DNA of 64,000 bases from Forficula auricularia (GCA_024734495.1 JALMQS010000132.1:2054789-2118788), one strand, 5' to 3'. Counted from the stretch's first letter, positions 45,966 through 56,219 are shown. Notes: generated by a model not told the origin, from the letters alone. Program-made: numbers and translations.

Positions 45966-46681
45966 TAAATAAATTAACTAGAAAATCATAAGATGATGTC
46001 ATCTATTATATCCGATGGAATGGAATATTTTTATTTTTAATTATATGTCAGAGGGGTTGTTTACGCGTTTGCATATGTCAGAGAGGTTCGTATCCCGCAG
46101 GTGAGCCAGGTGGCCCGGATTGCTGTTACTGGCACTCGGGTTCGATTCCCGAGGGGTGAAAACAACCCCTCTGACATATAATTAAAAATATTCCATTCCA
46201 TCGAGATATAACAGATGACATCATCTTATGATTTTCTAGTAAATTTGAATCTATTACCATCGGCAAATTAATATCTTTCATATTAAATTAGGAAAAGTCA
46301 TTCCAATGCCCTTCGAATTTTGAATTTCTTCAAAATTCGAAACACTCAACCACCTTTATTTAAATTATATGGCATGGCTATATGTTTAAATTTAGAATCA
46401 CTATATCGCGAAATTTTACAAATTAAGATAACAATCTTTGAGTAAAATATTTTACGCGTTTGCATATGTCAGAGAGGTTCGTATCCGCAGGTGAGCCAGG
46501 TGGCCCGGATTGCTGTTACTGGCACTCGGGTTCGATTCCCGAGGGTGAAAAACAACCCCTCTGACATATAATTAAAAATATTCCATTCCATCGGATATAA
46601 TAGATGACATCATCTTATGATTTTCTAGTAAATTTGAATCTATTACCATCGGCAAATTAATATCTTTCATAAATAAATTAA
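45966..46681 (+). mobile_element. Compound family D element, perfect 12-bp target duplication
   Basis: TAAATAAATTAA flanks the whole unit at 45966-45977 and 46670-46681. Order: an inverted arm (45978-46060), a sense tRNA-like centre, sense arm and tail (to about 46280), then a second, longer sense copy (46281-46669) with its own centre, arm and tail. The copies are thus one inverted fragment followed by two in direct tandem. An 11-bp perfect hairpin (46314-46339) followed by AAAC lies in the long copy. The 119-codon minus frame at 46572-46931 is a chimera across this element and repeat G. Confidence 0.75.
46098..46156 (+). other. tRNA-like segment of family D
   Basis: T arm TCGGG/CCCGA with 7-base loop TTCGATT (46136-46152), containing a perfect pol III B box GGTTCGATTCC (46139-46149). 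About 30 bases upstream is an A-box-like GAGCCAGGTGG (46103-46113). No acceptor stem pairs, so this is not a functional tRNA; an internal pol III promoter is plausible. The same segment recurs at about 46490-46545. Confidence 0.5.
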
Positions 46682-46689
46682 ACCTAATT

Positions 46690-46977
46690 CTACTTAAAGA
46701 AGTCTTTATAGGGAAATTTCTAACTCTATAATAAAAAAAATATTTATTTTTTATCTCGTATAAAAATCGAAGCTCCTCAAAACAACCATTCGATTTAATG
46801 ATTTGTAGGAAAATGAATTTATGTATATATAGTTCTATATTTCTTTTTTGTATCTTATTATTTAGTTTACGAGCTGAAATTGACTGACAAAGACAGACAT
46901 ATAAACAGACAGATAAACATCGCACTGACACTAAAAGGGTCCCAAATTAATTTTTAAACGGAACCCTAAAAAATCAA
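46690..46977 (+). repeat. Interspersed repeat G, 3' part
   Basis: Blocks TTATTTAGTTTACGAGCT, CAGACAGATAAACATCGC, GACACTAAAAGGGTCCC and terminal CGGAACCCTAAAAA match the other G copies in order. No coding capacity. Confidence 0.45.
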
Positions 46978-47019
46978 ATCAACAATTTAAAGAATTTTTT
47001 TGTAATGATATTGATACAA

Positions 47020-47215
47020 GAAGAAGTTTAATCAAAAATGTGCATCTTCTGTAGTCCGGGATGGACTCTTGAATCGTGAAAAGAAGCAATTTCAGCGATT
47101 GGATGGGGGATCAAGGTATATTTGAATGCGGGATGAAGTTTTTATGTAGCTAGAAAGACAGCCGGGGAAGTGAGTTCTCGGACCTTTAGAAGTCATACGG
47201 ATAAACGAATTGGTG
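47020..47215 (-). mobile_element. 3' end of a LINE, same family as at 6666
   Basis: Plus strand reads ATGGACTCTTGAATCGTGAA ... GCATTTG-like and GGAAGTGAGTTCTCGGACC.TTAGAAGTCAT, aligning block for block with 6700-6890 and 25840-25980. The reading frame is destroyed. Confidence 0.5.
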
Positions 47216-47233
47216 ATTCTAAAGCATATATAT

Positions 47234-48008
47234 TTATGTTGCAGTAAAAACACATTTTTAGTAGGAACGGGTTCGTACTAGTTAAAACGGGTTTCACTGA
47301 ATACCTTTGTGGTAACTATAATTTACTGATGTTTGTTGAGTTTGGTCTAAGGATCTAGAAGCTTCATTTTTGACCTTTCCAAAAAAATTTTTAAATGAAA
47401 ATGTCAAAAATTATATCTTCATTAGAAGCGAAATTGTAGAGGATGTAATTTTTGACATTTTCGTTTAAAAATTTTTAAAAAAAAAACACCCACAATGAGA
47501 CAGAAGTGTCAAAAATGAAGATTCTAGATCTTTGGTTTAAACTCAACCAACAGCAGTAAATTCTAGTCCCAACAAAGTTACCTATTCAGTGAAACGCGTT
47601 TTAACTAGTACCTAAAAATGTATCCCCGAAGGAAAGGCCAAATCTAACTATTTTTCAATGCATTGTACGGGGACAAGTTCCTCCAAACAGGCTGTAATAC
47701 CGCCATTTTCTTTTAGTTTTAAGTCCGTAACTTTTACTACTAAGAATTCTTTTCACATTGAATAACGGGGTATTTAATCCCTTTTTTATCAACGGTTCCA
47801 ATTTTTGACATTTTCGTTTAAAAATTTTTGAAAAAAAAAACACCCAAAATGAGACAGAAGGTCAAAAATGAAGATTCTAGATCTTTGGTCCAAACTCAAC
47901 CATCATCAGTGAATTCTAGTTCCCACAAAGGTACCTATTCAGTGAAACGCGTTTTAACTAGTACCTAAGAACCCGTTCTTAATAAAAAACGGGTTTTACT
48001 GCAACATA
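47234..48008. mobile_element. Palindromic element with internal direct duplication
   Basis: TTGCAGTAAAA...CGGGTTCGTACTAGTTAAAACGG at left and its complement at the right end (ACGGGTTTTACTGCAA). Within it, the segment TTTTTGACATTTTCGTTTAA...AACTAGTACCTA occurs twice in direct order (about 47450-47615 and 47800-47970), separated by about 180 bases of other DNA. Probably two nested or tandem copies of one inverted-repeat transposon. Confidence 0.45.
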
Positions 48009-49699
48009 ATAATATATACGGATACGCCATTTGTACGGAAAAAAACAGTGATAATTTTTGAAGAGTTAACTTTACCAAGGAAAAACTAAATTTTTTCAAG
48101 TAAACTTTGTAGTAGAGTACATGATATTAGAAATACAATTAAACAAGATTATTCGAATCCGTTCGCTGGAGTAGGTATAACTGGGTTCCGAGGTAAATCA
48201 CAATTGGACTCGACTATTAATTAAGAGGATATTATATTGTAGTCTACTCGTAAGTATAGTGTATTTTTAACATTTATATATTATTTAACAAAAGTGTTTT
48301 CATTTGACAAATAACTATTTACACACTAGCTAAATGGAAATAAAACTATTCATGAAAGTTACTTTAAAAACAACTCTGATATAGAGCGTAAATTTTTTAC
48401 CTAAAGAAAAATAACCCTAGACTTCCCTTCGTTTTTATCTCAAGTCTAAATGATGAACACTCTGAATTAAAAATACCCCTTAGGGGATTAATTTAAATTT
48501 TATTCTCCGTCCATCGTAACACAATAATACACTGACCATTGAATAAAATTGCAAGTATTTGCATAATAAAGAGCCGAATGATCTAAGCCTGTTTACGAAT
48601 GTCCATACCCCGGGGTTTCCTCCTGACTGTCCCCTGTTCCCTTGACAGAGTCTAAAGTGACCGGTAGTCTTAATAAGGTGGAAGGTCAATTGAGCGTTAA
48701 GAAAGTTAAAATAAAAATCTCTTTCAAAGAGTGACTGATAGATTAATCAAGGAAATATCCCTAAACCAGCCCCAGGTGGATATCCGATGCCGATCAGGGC
48801 CTTCGAAGTTTCACTTAATATGAAATATCGAATTCGATCTCCCGCTGTTCCAGAGTCGAGACTTTTACAGAGCGATTGTCATTCTTTAAATATACATTGG
48901 ATTAAAGTCCTGAAATTAATCGGAAATTCGATTCTGATTAGCTCTTTTGATCCCTTGGGCTCTTTGGAGAAACGAATCCGCCGTTCACTTTTTTATTGAT
49001 ATGTATTAGAGTAAAACGAAATTCAGTAAATAATCCGCCCCAAATTCTCATTTACTAGAAAAACTTGATTTCTCACTAATCCGTATCCTTTGCGGTTAAA
49101 TTTTAAATAAATCCAGGAAATTCATCAACTAGTTTATTGCTATATGACTTTATCGTTATCGTTCATCGTCGGATAATAAGTTTTAATTTTAACGGTCATC
49201 CAGAATAGTATAATTACAAAATGTATTAAAAAATTTTCATGATCATGTATTCAAAATAAATTATTAAAGCAAACTATATCACTCAGGAGTCTATGTAGAC
49301 TTAATACATCATGGAAAGTTTAATCTTAATTCATTAAAAAACTGTTTTTACAGTGAAAATCTTCATAATGAACCATACAAACTTTTCATTTTGTTATGTT
49401 TAGATATATAAATTTTGTTGCTCACTCCCAAGACAATTTACTCAATTTCTGGCCACGCTCATGTCTATATCTAAGATAGGTCTATCAGTTTTTTTGTTTC
49501 TAATCAAACAATTAAAATAATAAATCCACTGTTTTGGAGTTCATTTTACATTTTTATTTTTATTTATTTTCTGCGTTAAACCAGTTTTCAGATTCATTTT
49601 AGCCCATTTTGATTGATTAAGGGTTTCAAATTTTTTAAATTTCGTGTGCTTTTTGAAGAAACCTATCATACTTAACTAATGACTAGTTTCGAATCGCAT
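48009..49699. other. No gene recognised; 48570-49000 balanced block
   Basis: 48570-49000 has a composition closer to coding or conserved DNA (CCCCGGGGTTTCCTCCTGAC, CCAGCCCCAGGTGGATATCC) with short open frames on both strands (48480-48689 minus, 48787-48999 plus), but no recognised domain or clear splice sites. Confidence 0.35.
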
Positions 49700-50183
49700 A
49701 CCAAGATTTCCTTCCATATCTTATAACATCCAAATTAGTTAAGATATCAAATTTGTTCTTATTTGTAGTTGATAAGGAAAGAATGAAGGAATTTCAAACG
49801 ACGACTGGTACAAAAAACCGACAGGTACAAAAATAATTTAAAAGTGGCAAATTTGGGGCTCCAGCACATCGTCAATTTAAAACAGAAATTAAAAAAAAAT
49901 CAAGTAATTATATTTCTAGTTATTAATATCTTTAGAGGGCACCTTACACCCCATGAAAAAAAATAGTATTTCTTATTTATCCCACGAAAAATTTGATCCT
50001 TCCCAAAATAATTATTCGATTCAAGTTTTAATGCGATTTTTTATTTCTAAGAAAATTAATACATTTAAAATGTGAATTTTAAGCTATTTAACTTACTAAC
50101 TACAATAGTCTGACAGAAGAACAGACAGACAGACTGTCATTCCAGTAAGCCGTACCGTTTTACTTTAAAACGCAACTCTAAAA
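49700..50183 (+). repeat. Interspersed repeat G
   Basis: Contains GGGGCTCCAGCACATCGTCA, GACAGAAGAACAGACAGACAG, CCGTACCGTTTTACTTTAAAACGCAACTCTAAAAT. Same order as the copy at 56480-57028. Confidence 0.45.
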
Positions 50184-50218
50184 TGTTGTCTGTGAATATT
50201 GAGGTTTTATAATTCTTT

Positions 50219-50923
50219 TTGATTGAAGGATGTTGGATAGGCGTTGCTAGGCAGTATATTTATATAGAAACAGTATATTTAGAAAGCAGTAGAAATTCTA
50301 GTGACATAAATGATCTCGAATCGAATATTCAAGTTGTAAAAAGAAAAATTCCTGAGAATAAAAATTATAAAGAATTGAAATGTTTTTCATGTGGAGGCAC
50401 AAATCATTTGAGAACCAATTGTTATTTTAAAAATAGTAATTGTTTTAAATGTGGGTTAAAGGGGCATATAGGCAGAATTTGTAAGGCTTCAGTGAAAGTT
50501 AAAAATACCGAGGAGACTAGTGATAGCGAACAGAAAAGTAATTGCATATCAGATATACTATGTAACGTTAATAGTATCACAGATTCTAAAATTATTCAAG
50601 TTAATGTTGAATTAGAAGGATATAACGTTTTGATGGAAGTAGATACTGGTTCTGGAGTAACAATAATAAACAAAAAGACTTGGGAAAGAATAGGGAAGCC
50701 CCTACTGCAACCATGTAAATTGCAATTAAAGAGTTATTCAGGTCATGGAATTAAAGTAAAGGGTCAAAGTATGGTGAATGTCAAATGTTTCGGAAATGAA
50801 GCTAGTTTAAAATTATTCGTATCAGATGAATCAGGAAATAATCTATTGGGTAGAGACTGGCTTTTTGGTTTGAATCTCACATCACTAAGTATTGATTTTT
50901 TTGAAGAAATTAGATACAAATAA
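50219..50923 (+). pseudogene. Gypsy gag C-terminus and protease
   Basis: The first dozen or so codons are flank and LTR remnant, so the ATG at 50219 is not the native start. Two CCHC zinc knuckles (C-X2-C-X4-H-X4-C at residues 55-68 and 75-88) mark the nucleocapsid end of gag, which binds RNA. An aspartic protease follows with DTGS at residues 142-145 and the LLGRDWL motif near residue 212. The frame ends at the start of the linker to RT; the RT frame is +1 relative to it. The capsid part of gag is deleted. Confidence 0.85.
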
Positions 50924-51911
50924 AGAGGGTAAAAATTCGGGGTGTTGCAACTCAATTTTACTAAATAAGGATTTGATTAAAACAAAATATTTTAGTATTT
51001 TTCAAGAAGGCCTTGGAACTTGTACTAAAGTAAAGGCGCATCTTTATTTGAAGCCTGGGGTAAAACCTAAATTTTGTAAGGCTCGTGAAGTATCTTTTGC
51101 GAACAAAGAGGCAGTCAGAAATGAAATTGAGCGCTTAGTAGCTATGGGAGTAATAGAAAAAGTCGATCATACTGACTGGGCAGCACCAATAGTTATTGTT
51201 CCTAAGCCAGGGGGTGCGGTTCGAATTTGTGGAGATTTTAGTACAGGACTAAATGACTCATTAGATACTCACAAGTATCCTTTACCCACGGCAGAAGAAT
51301 TATTTGCTTCATTAAATGGGGGACAAAAATTTTCAAAAATAGATCTATCTGATGCTTATTTGCAAGTAGAGTTAGATGAAGGAAGTAAATCTTTGGTGGT
51401 AATAAATACCCATAAAGGGTTGTACAAATATAACAGATTACCGTTCGGGATAGCTTCAGCCCCTAGTATATTTCAAAATATAATGGATCAGATGCTAGGT
51501 GGTTGTGAAGGGGCTATGTCTTATTTAGATGATATAATAGTTACTGGCAGAAATGATGAAGAACACCAAAGAAATTTAGCTAAAGTGTTAGATAAGATAC
51601 AGGAATATGGGTTCCGATTAAATTTTTTAAAGTGTTCGTTTTTTAAGAATTCGGTGGAGTATTTAGGGTTCAATATAGATAGTCAAGGGATTCGTCCATC
51701 TCCAAATAAAATTAAAGCTGTGGTAGACATGCCAGAACCGAAGAATATAAACGAATTACGTTCATTTTTGGGTATGATAAATCATTATACTAAGTTTATA
51801 CCTCACCTATCAAGTAATTGTGAACCTCTATACAATTTATTAAGGAAAGATCAGAAATGGGGGTGGGAAAAAGAAAGTAAATCATGTTTTGCAAATTTAA
51901 AAAGAAATTGA
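50892..51911 (+). pseudogene. Gypsy reverse transcriptase
   Basis: A full Ty3/gypsy RT domain. VPKPGG near residue 104, first catalytic Asp in FSKIDLSDAYLQ (D151), LPFGIASAP at about 183-191, YLDD at 211-214 with both catalytic Asp, then the thumb/connection (LRSFLGMINHY). All three catalytic Asp are kept. The frame ends at 51911 because an A run at 51899-51903 appears one base short; RNase H continues in another frame. Confidence 0.9.
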
Positions 51912-52165
51912 CTTCATCGTTAGTTTTAACTCATTATGACCCCTCATTACCTCTTATATTAGCTGCAGATGCATCAAATATAGGTATAGGAGCAGTTTTA
52001 TTTCATCGGTTCCCAGATGGTACAGAGAAAGTGATTTGCTATGCCTCCAAAACTCTTTCACATGCAGAAAAACGTTATGCTCAAATAGAGCGAGAGGCTC
52101 TTGCTTTAATTTTGGCGTTAAAAAGTTTTATAAATATTTATGGGGAAGAGAATTCATACTGTTAA
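51884..52165 (+). pseudogene. Gypsy RNase H, first part
   Basis: Starts in the overlap with RT. Contains LILAADASNIGIGAVL with the first catalytic Asp (D29) and the YAQIEREALA helix with the catalytic Glu. The frame is lost after ALALILALK at an A run (52120-52124), again apparently one base short; the next part is in the third frame. Confidence 0.85.
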
Positions 52166-53226
52166 CCGATCATAAGCCGTTAACGACAATTTTCGGCAAA
52201 AAGAAAGGAATTTCTTCATTAACAGCTAGTAGATTACAACGATGGGCACTTATATTAATGGGATATAATTACAAGATTGAATATATAAAATCAAATGAAA
52301 TGCAAGCAGATGCTCTTTCCCGTCTTCCTAACAATGTAAATGACTTAGACAATGATTTTGCTTGTCACCAAATTATTAATATACTATATGAGGATTTTCA
52401 TGAAAAGTTACCGATTAAAGCAAAAGATATTGAACGAGAAACTCGTAATGACCCTAAATTATCTCAAATAAAAAAATTTGTATTGGATGGTTGGCCTGAA
52501 AGAATTAATGATGAGAAATTAAGACCTTATTTTAAAATAAAAACAGATCTCACTATTTATAATGGTTGTATTATGCGAGGATTTCGAACAGTTATACCTG
52601 AAATATTTCATACTAAATTATTAAATTATCTACATGAGACACATAATGGCATGGTAAGAATGAAATCATTGGCTAGACAGTATTTTTGGTGGTCTAATTT
52701 GGATATGGATATTGAAAAGTTAGTCCGGAATTGTGAAAATTGTTCGTTAATAAGCAATAATCGAGTGAGGAATTTCAAGGAAGGAGATGAGGTGATAGTT
52801 AGAGATTTTAGGAGGGTAAGAAGGTCAGATTGGACTAAGGGAATTTTAGAAAAGAAAATAGGAAACAGAATATGGATTGTAAAAATTAGTGGAGAAAATT
52901 GGCGCAGACATGAAGATCAAATAAAACGGGGTTTCCAGAAAGATCCCGATGAAGAACCATTAAAAGATCCCGATGAAGAACCATTAAAAGATCCCGATGA
53001 AGAACCATTAATCATTCCCCCAATAATTCCACCTGTGGCTAATAATGGCAACAATACTGAAACACCCACTATTCGACACCAGATTCCAAATACAGCGTCT
53101 CCACCGTTAGAACCTTCGCCAGCGAATCAACGAACCGTTTCTGATCCATCGCAAAATTCAACGACCTCAGGCACAAGACCTAAAAGAACATGCAAAGCGC
53201 CTCAACGCCTTATAGAAGAAATTTAG
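52036..53226 (+). pseudogene. Gypsy RNase H end and integrase lacking its catalytic core
   Basis: The first ~28 residues are out-of-frame shadow; true homology starts near residue 29. The RNase H remainder includes LLTDHKPL and ADALSRLP. The integrase zinc-binding HHCC domain follows (H200, H203, C233, C236; about residues 165-242). At about residue 243 it jumps straight to the chromodomain-like/C-terminal region (FKEGDEVIVRDF). The whole DDE catalytic core, normally about 150-200 residues, is missing, and the join keeps the frame. A tail with three KDPDEEPL repeats and Pro/Thr/Ser-rich sequence ends just before the polypurine tract. Confidence 0.85.
52939..53010 (+). repeat. Three exact 24-base tandem units in gypsy pol
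   Basis: Units 52939-52962, 52963-52986, 52987-53010 are identical and encode KDPDEEPL each. In-frame coding minisatellite near the C-terminus of integrase; the identity implies recent expansion. Confidence 0.9.
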
Positions 53227-53234
53227 AGGGAAGG

Positions 53235-53392
53235 TGTTGGATAGGCGTTGCTAGGCAACGCTGGTTATTGTTTACTGTTGATTGTTGTTGTTTGTTTTGT
53301 TTTCTAATTCTTATGTGATATTTGATTGAATAAAGATTATTCGTTACCCAATTGAGTAGTGTGAATATTTTACTATAATGACGGACACAACA
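53235..53392 (+). repeat. Gypsy 3' LTR (158 bp)
   Basis: TGTTGGATAGGCG at the start, GGACACAACA at the end; 5-base inverted ends TGTTG/CAACA. Preceded by a polypurine tract (AGAGGGAAGG, 53225-53234). AATAAAG near 53329 is a possible poly(A) signal. An unusually short LTR. Confidence 0.85.
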
Positions 53393-53568
53393 AAGGAGAT
53401 AATAAAAGAGTGTGTCTTCTGCTGAAGAAATAAATTTTAAATTTATTTATAACAATCGTTAACAAAATTTATTTCCCCAACAGAAGACACACTCTTTTAT
53501 TACTCCTTCAATTTATAAAAAATCTGCTACTCTCGGCAAAAATAAACTTTCAATTTAATTCCTTTTGA

Positions 53569-53799
53569 CTTGTGATCATAATGAAATAGATATTGCACAT
53601 AATCTGATTGGATTGAAAATTTCCTCGAATTCAAATATCAAGAATTTGTAAGAATTCTAGGTAACTTATGGGTTTTCATCGAATATTATATTCTATTTAT
53701 GGCTGTCAGTTGATGTTATATTTGTTTGGTAATAAAGTTTTATTATATTTCACAAATTCGAAATTGGTGTAAATTATTTTACTCTTTAAAACGTTACAA
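53569..53799. other. No feature recognised
   Basis: AT-rich DNA between the family A element and the LINE. Confidence 0.4.
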
Positions 53800-54772
53800 T
53801 TGGCAAATTTAAAAGTGAGATATGCATATTAGTTATATAGTCAATAAGGCTTATAGGAAATTGGGTATGTTTGGTAGAATTTTGAAGGGTACATCTAGAG
53901 AAGTTAAGTCAAAAGTTTATTTAACTTATGTAAGACCTAATTTAGAGTATTGTTCTGTTGTTTGGGACAAACGATTAGAGAGAAAAATTGATATGGTACA
54001 AAGGAGGGTGGCTAGATTTGTTTTGGATAAATTTGATAGGTTTAGTAGTGTCACTTCATTGATTAATGAATTAGGATGGTCTAGCTTATTGGAGAGAAGA
54101 GAATGGGCTAAATTGAAATTGATTTTTAAAGCGTATAAGGGTTTTGAAAGTTGGGAGGAAATAACTAATAGATTTCAGGAACCAAATTATTTAGGTAGAG
54201 CTGATCATAGAAAAAAGATTCGTAAGCCAAGATTCTTGAAAAATATCGGTTTACATTAATTTGTAGGATCTGGCATTGATTTTTGGAACAGTCTTACTGT
54301 TACTACTTGGGATTATAGTCCTCTGTCCCCTATGATTAAATCAATTATAAATTTTGTCAAGTCCTAATGTCCTAGAATTGTGCAAAATTTTATTTAGTTC
54401 TCACAAGCAGAGATTACCTGAGGTAGAGAGAGGTCATACCATCCTTGTTAAGGTTTTGACCAGGTTTCCTTACAACTTATGACAAATGTCAGGATTGCTA
54501 ATGCGTCGTTTCCTTCTGGTATCGGGTTTTTGCGCGGAATTATTTAAATTACGTTTTGTCTTTTGATGGAAATCTATGATCATGTTATTTGTAAATGAAC
54601 ATACATTTATATCTTTTTTTTTCTTTTTCTTATTTGTTAATTGTTAATTTCTTTTAATTGATTTGTTTATTAATTTCTGTAGTTAATTTGTATTGATGTT
54701 TTGTTGACCTAGCCACCGAGGACTTGTGCCTCTAAGCAGGTCGAGTAATAATAAAGATTTATTTATTAGTTG
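53800..54772 (+). mobile_element. 5'-truncated LINE (CR1/L2/jockey-like)
   Basis: C-terminal part of ORF2 (53822-54367) followed by about 400 bases of 3' UTR. The UTR ends in a GAGGACTTGTGCCTC hairpin region and the simple-repeat tail AATAATAAAGATTTATTTATT. Truncation lies just upstream of 53816, where an in-frame stop occurs. Distinct from the four LINE 3' ends on minus. Confidence 0.75.
53822..54367 (+). pseudogene. LINE ORF2 C-terminal region with one nonsense codon
   Basis: The segment reads HISYIVNKAYRKLGMFGRIL, VRPNLEYCSVVWD, VQRRVARFVL, SVTSLINELGWSSLLERREW: the standard region after the RT domain of jockey/CR1/L2-type LINEs. The frame meets a TAA at 54257-54259. It then continues in the same frame as GSGIDFWNSLTVTTW... 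to a second stop at 54365-54367, so a single nonsense mutation separates the two parts. The catalytic RT motif is upstream and missing. Confidence 0.8.
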
Positions 54773-55677
54773 GCCCTGTATTTAGTATCATTAATTACTA
54801 AAGCATAATTGACTCCGAGTTAATTAAATTAAATTATATAAAATGAAATTTTACTTTTTGAGAAAACCTTTTAAACAGTAATTATAAAAGTAATCTATGA
54901 ATTTTATGTAGATTTTATTTAAATGAGATTTTTTTAAATGATTGATTTAGTGCTTAAGAAATTTATTGATATCTGATCATAGTAATTAATGGATATTTAT
55001 TTTTATTTATATGAAAAATGAAATATATTCTTTAATTTTAAATAAAATTTAAATATAAATGATTATTTTTTTATTTTCATGTACATATATTAAATAGAGG
55101 GCAGCGTGATCCAAAATGGAGAAAATTTATTGCCTAATAGAAATTTCTTCTAATCTTGGTTGATTTGACTTTAAATTAATTAATTATTTAAAGTTATTCC
55201 CATGTACTTTCCTCTTTTAATTTATGATAAAAAAATTTTTTTAATGGATGTCGCAGCGCGTTAGCATGTCTCCTTCGCTTTGATTTATATTTGTTGTCAT
55301 AAATGCTAGCTCATTTGAATTTCAGAATGTTATAAATTTAATCGATAATGATAAAATAAATAAATAAATAAAAAATAAAAAAGAAATAAACAATTATATG
55401 ATATATTATTAACTATTATGAGCTTAGGTATTACAATAGTTGTAGAATATTTGAATCCTACAACGAAAAACGCCATTATATGATTAGTGTTTTTACCTTA
55501 AATTTTTAAAATTAATTAATATAAATAGGAGGGCATTTATTAATTATTATTTCAAAGGAATAATAGCCAGTATAATATATTATTTATATGATATAAAGCC
55601 AACGGTGTTGATATATTTTATATAAAACTATCAAACTTTTGTGTGATGTAGCGGGATTAGTTCAAAAATTAGTGACC
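54773..55677. other. AT-rich DNA, no gene recognised
   Basis: No supported gene. 55240-55320 has mixed composition (GATGTCGCAGCGCGTTAGC). Confidence 0.4.
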
Positions 55678-56219
55678 GTCTAAGACAGCGCTTCTTAAAC
55701 TTTTTTCATTCGCGACCCCATTTTAACCGAAAAGATTTTTGCGACACCATTTTATAGTTATAGATATATGGTAAAAATATACTAGCAAATCTAAAATAAA
55801 TTTATCATAAAGCAAATCTTTATAAACAATAATATATATTAATAATTTTACTATTTATTAAAGCTACATAATTACAATTATTAAATCTAAATAGTAATGA
55901 AATGGATCTGTTCTTGTTTCTTATTAAATAAAGAATCAAACAGGAGTTCATCATCTTCAACATTTTTCAAATTTGATCTGGGTTTCGATTAAATAAAACG
56001 ATTGTTCACTTAAATGAAATTATATAATACAAAATGGCAATTTTACAATTATTGGAAAATAAATTTCAGAAATACCTCGAATTCACTAAACTTCAATTTT
56101 TGGCCGCTGTCCATTATAATCTTATCGTTGATCATTCTTTCATTGTTATTGTTACCCGATGTTTTGCGACCCCAAAATTCAGTTACGCGACCTATAGTTT
56201 AAGAAGAACTGGTCTAAGA
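55678..56219. mobile_element. hAT-type MITE with perfect 8-bp target duplication
   Basis: GTCTAAGA is at 55678-55685 and 56212-56219. The element (55686-56211, 526 bases) starts CAGCGCTTCTTAAAC...CGCGACCCCATTTTAACC and ends with a related complement (GCGACCCCAAAATTCAG...AGAAGAACTG). CAG.G.TTCT.AAAC ends with 8-base duplications are typical of hAT elements. The frames at 56014-56267 lie in its right half and are not genes. Confidence 0.75.

Larger units (their letters stand above)
50231..53392 (+). mobile_element. Internally deleted Ty3/gypsy LTR retrotransposon
   Basis: The element has TGTTG...CAACA ends and a perfect 5-base target duplication AAGGA (50226-50230 and 53393-53397). The 3' LTR is complete (53235-53392). 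Of the 5' LTR only the first 23 bases remain (50231-50253), joined directly to the middle of gag. Coding remnants follow in the order zinc-knuckle gag, protease, RT, RNase H, integrase zinc domain, integrase C-terminus, in shifting frames. Lost parts: most of the 5' LTR, primer-binding site, first part of gag, and the integrase catalytic core. It cannot be autonomous. Confidence 0.9.
50211..53568 (+). mobile_element. Family A foldback split by a gypsy element
   Basis: AATTCTTTTTGA (50211-50222) and AATTCCTTTTGA (53557-53568) are the family A target duplication, 11/12. Only the first few bases of the family A left end (TTGAAGGA) precede the gypsy insertion. The rest resumes at 53393 (AAGGAGATAATAAAAGAGTG), with a short palindromic arm pair and the tail (CTGCTACTCTCGGCAAAAAT..ACTTTCAATTT). 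The family A element is therefore older than the gypsy element. Confidence 0.75.

Noticed and set aside
46098..46156. A functional tRNA gene in family D
   Set aside because: Only the T arm is tRNA-like; no 7-bp acceptor pairing or clear anticodon arm.
46572..46931. 119-codon minus-strand open frame as a gene
   Set aside because: It runs through repeat G and the arm of the compound family D element; similar wording occurs at 30730-30912. A chance product of repeats.
50231..53392. An infectious retrovirus-like element with env
   Set aside because: No env frame between integrase and the 3' LTR; pol ends at the polypurine tract and key parts are deleted.
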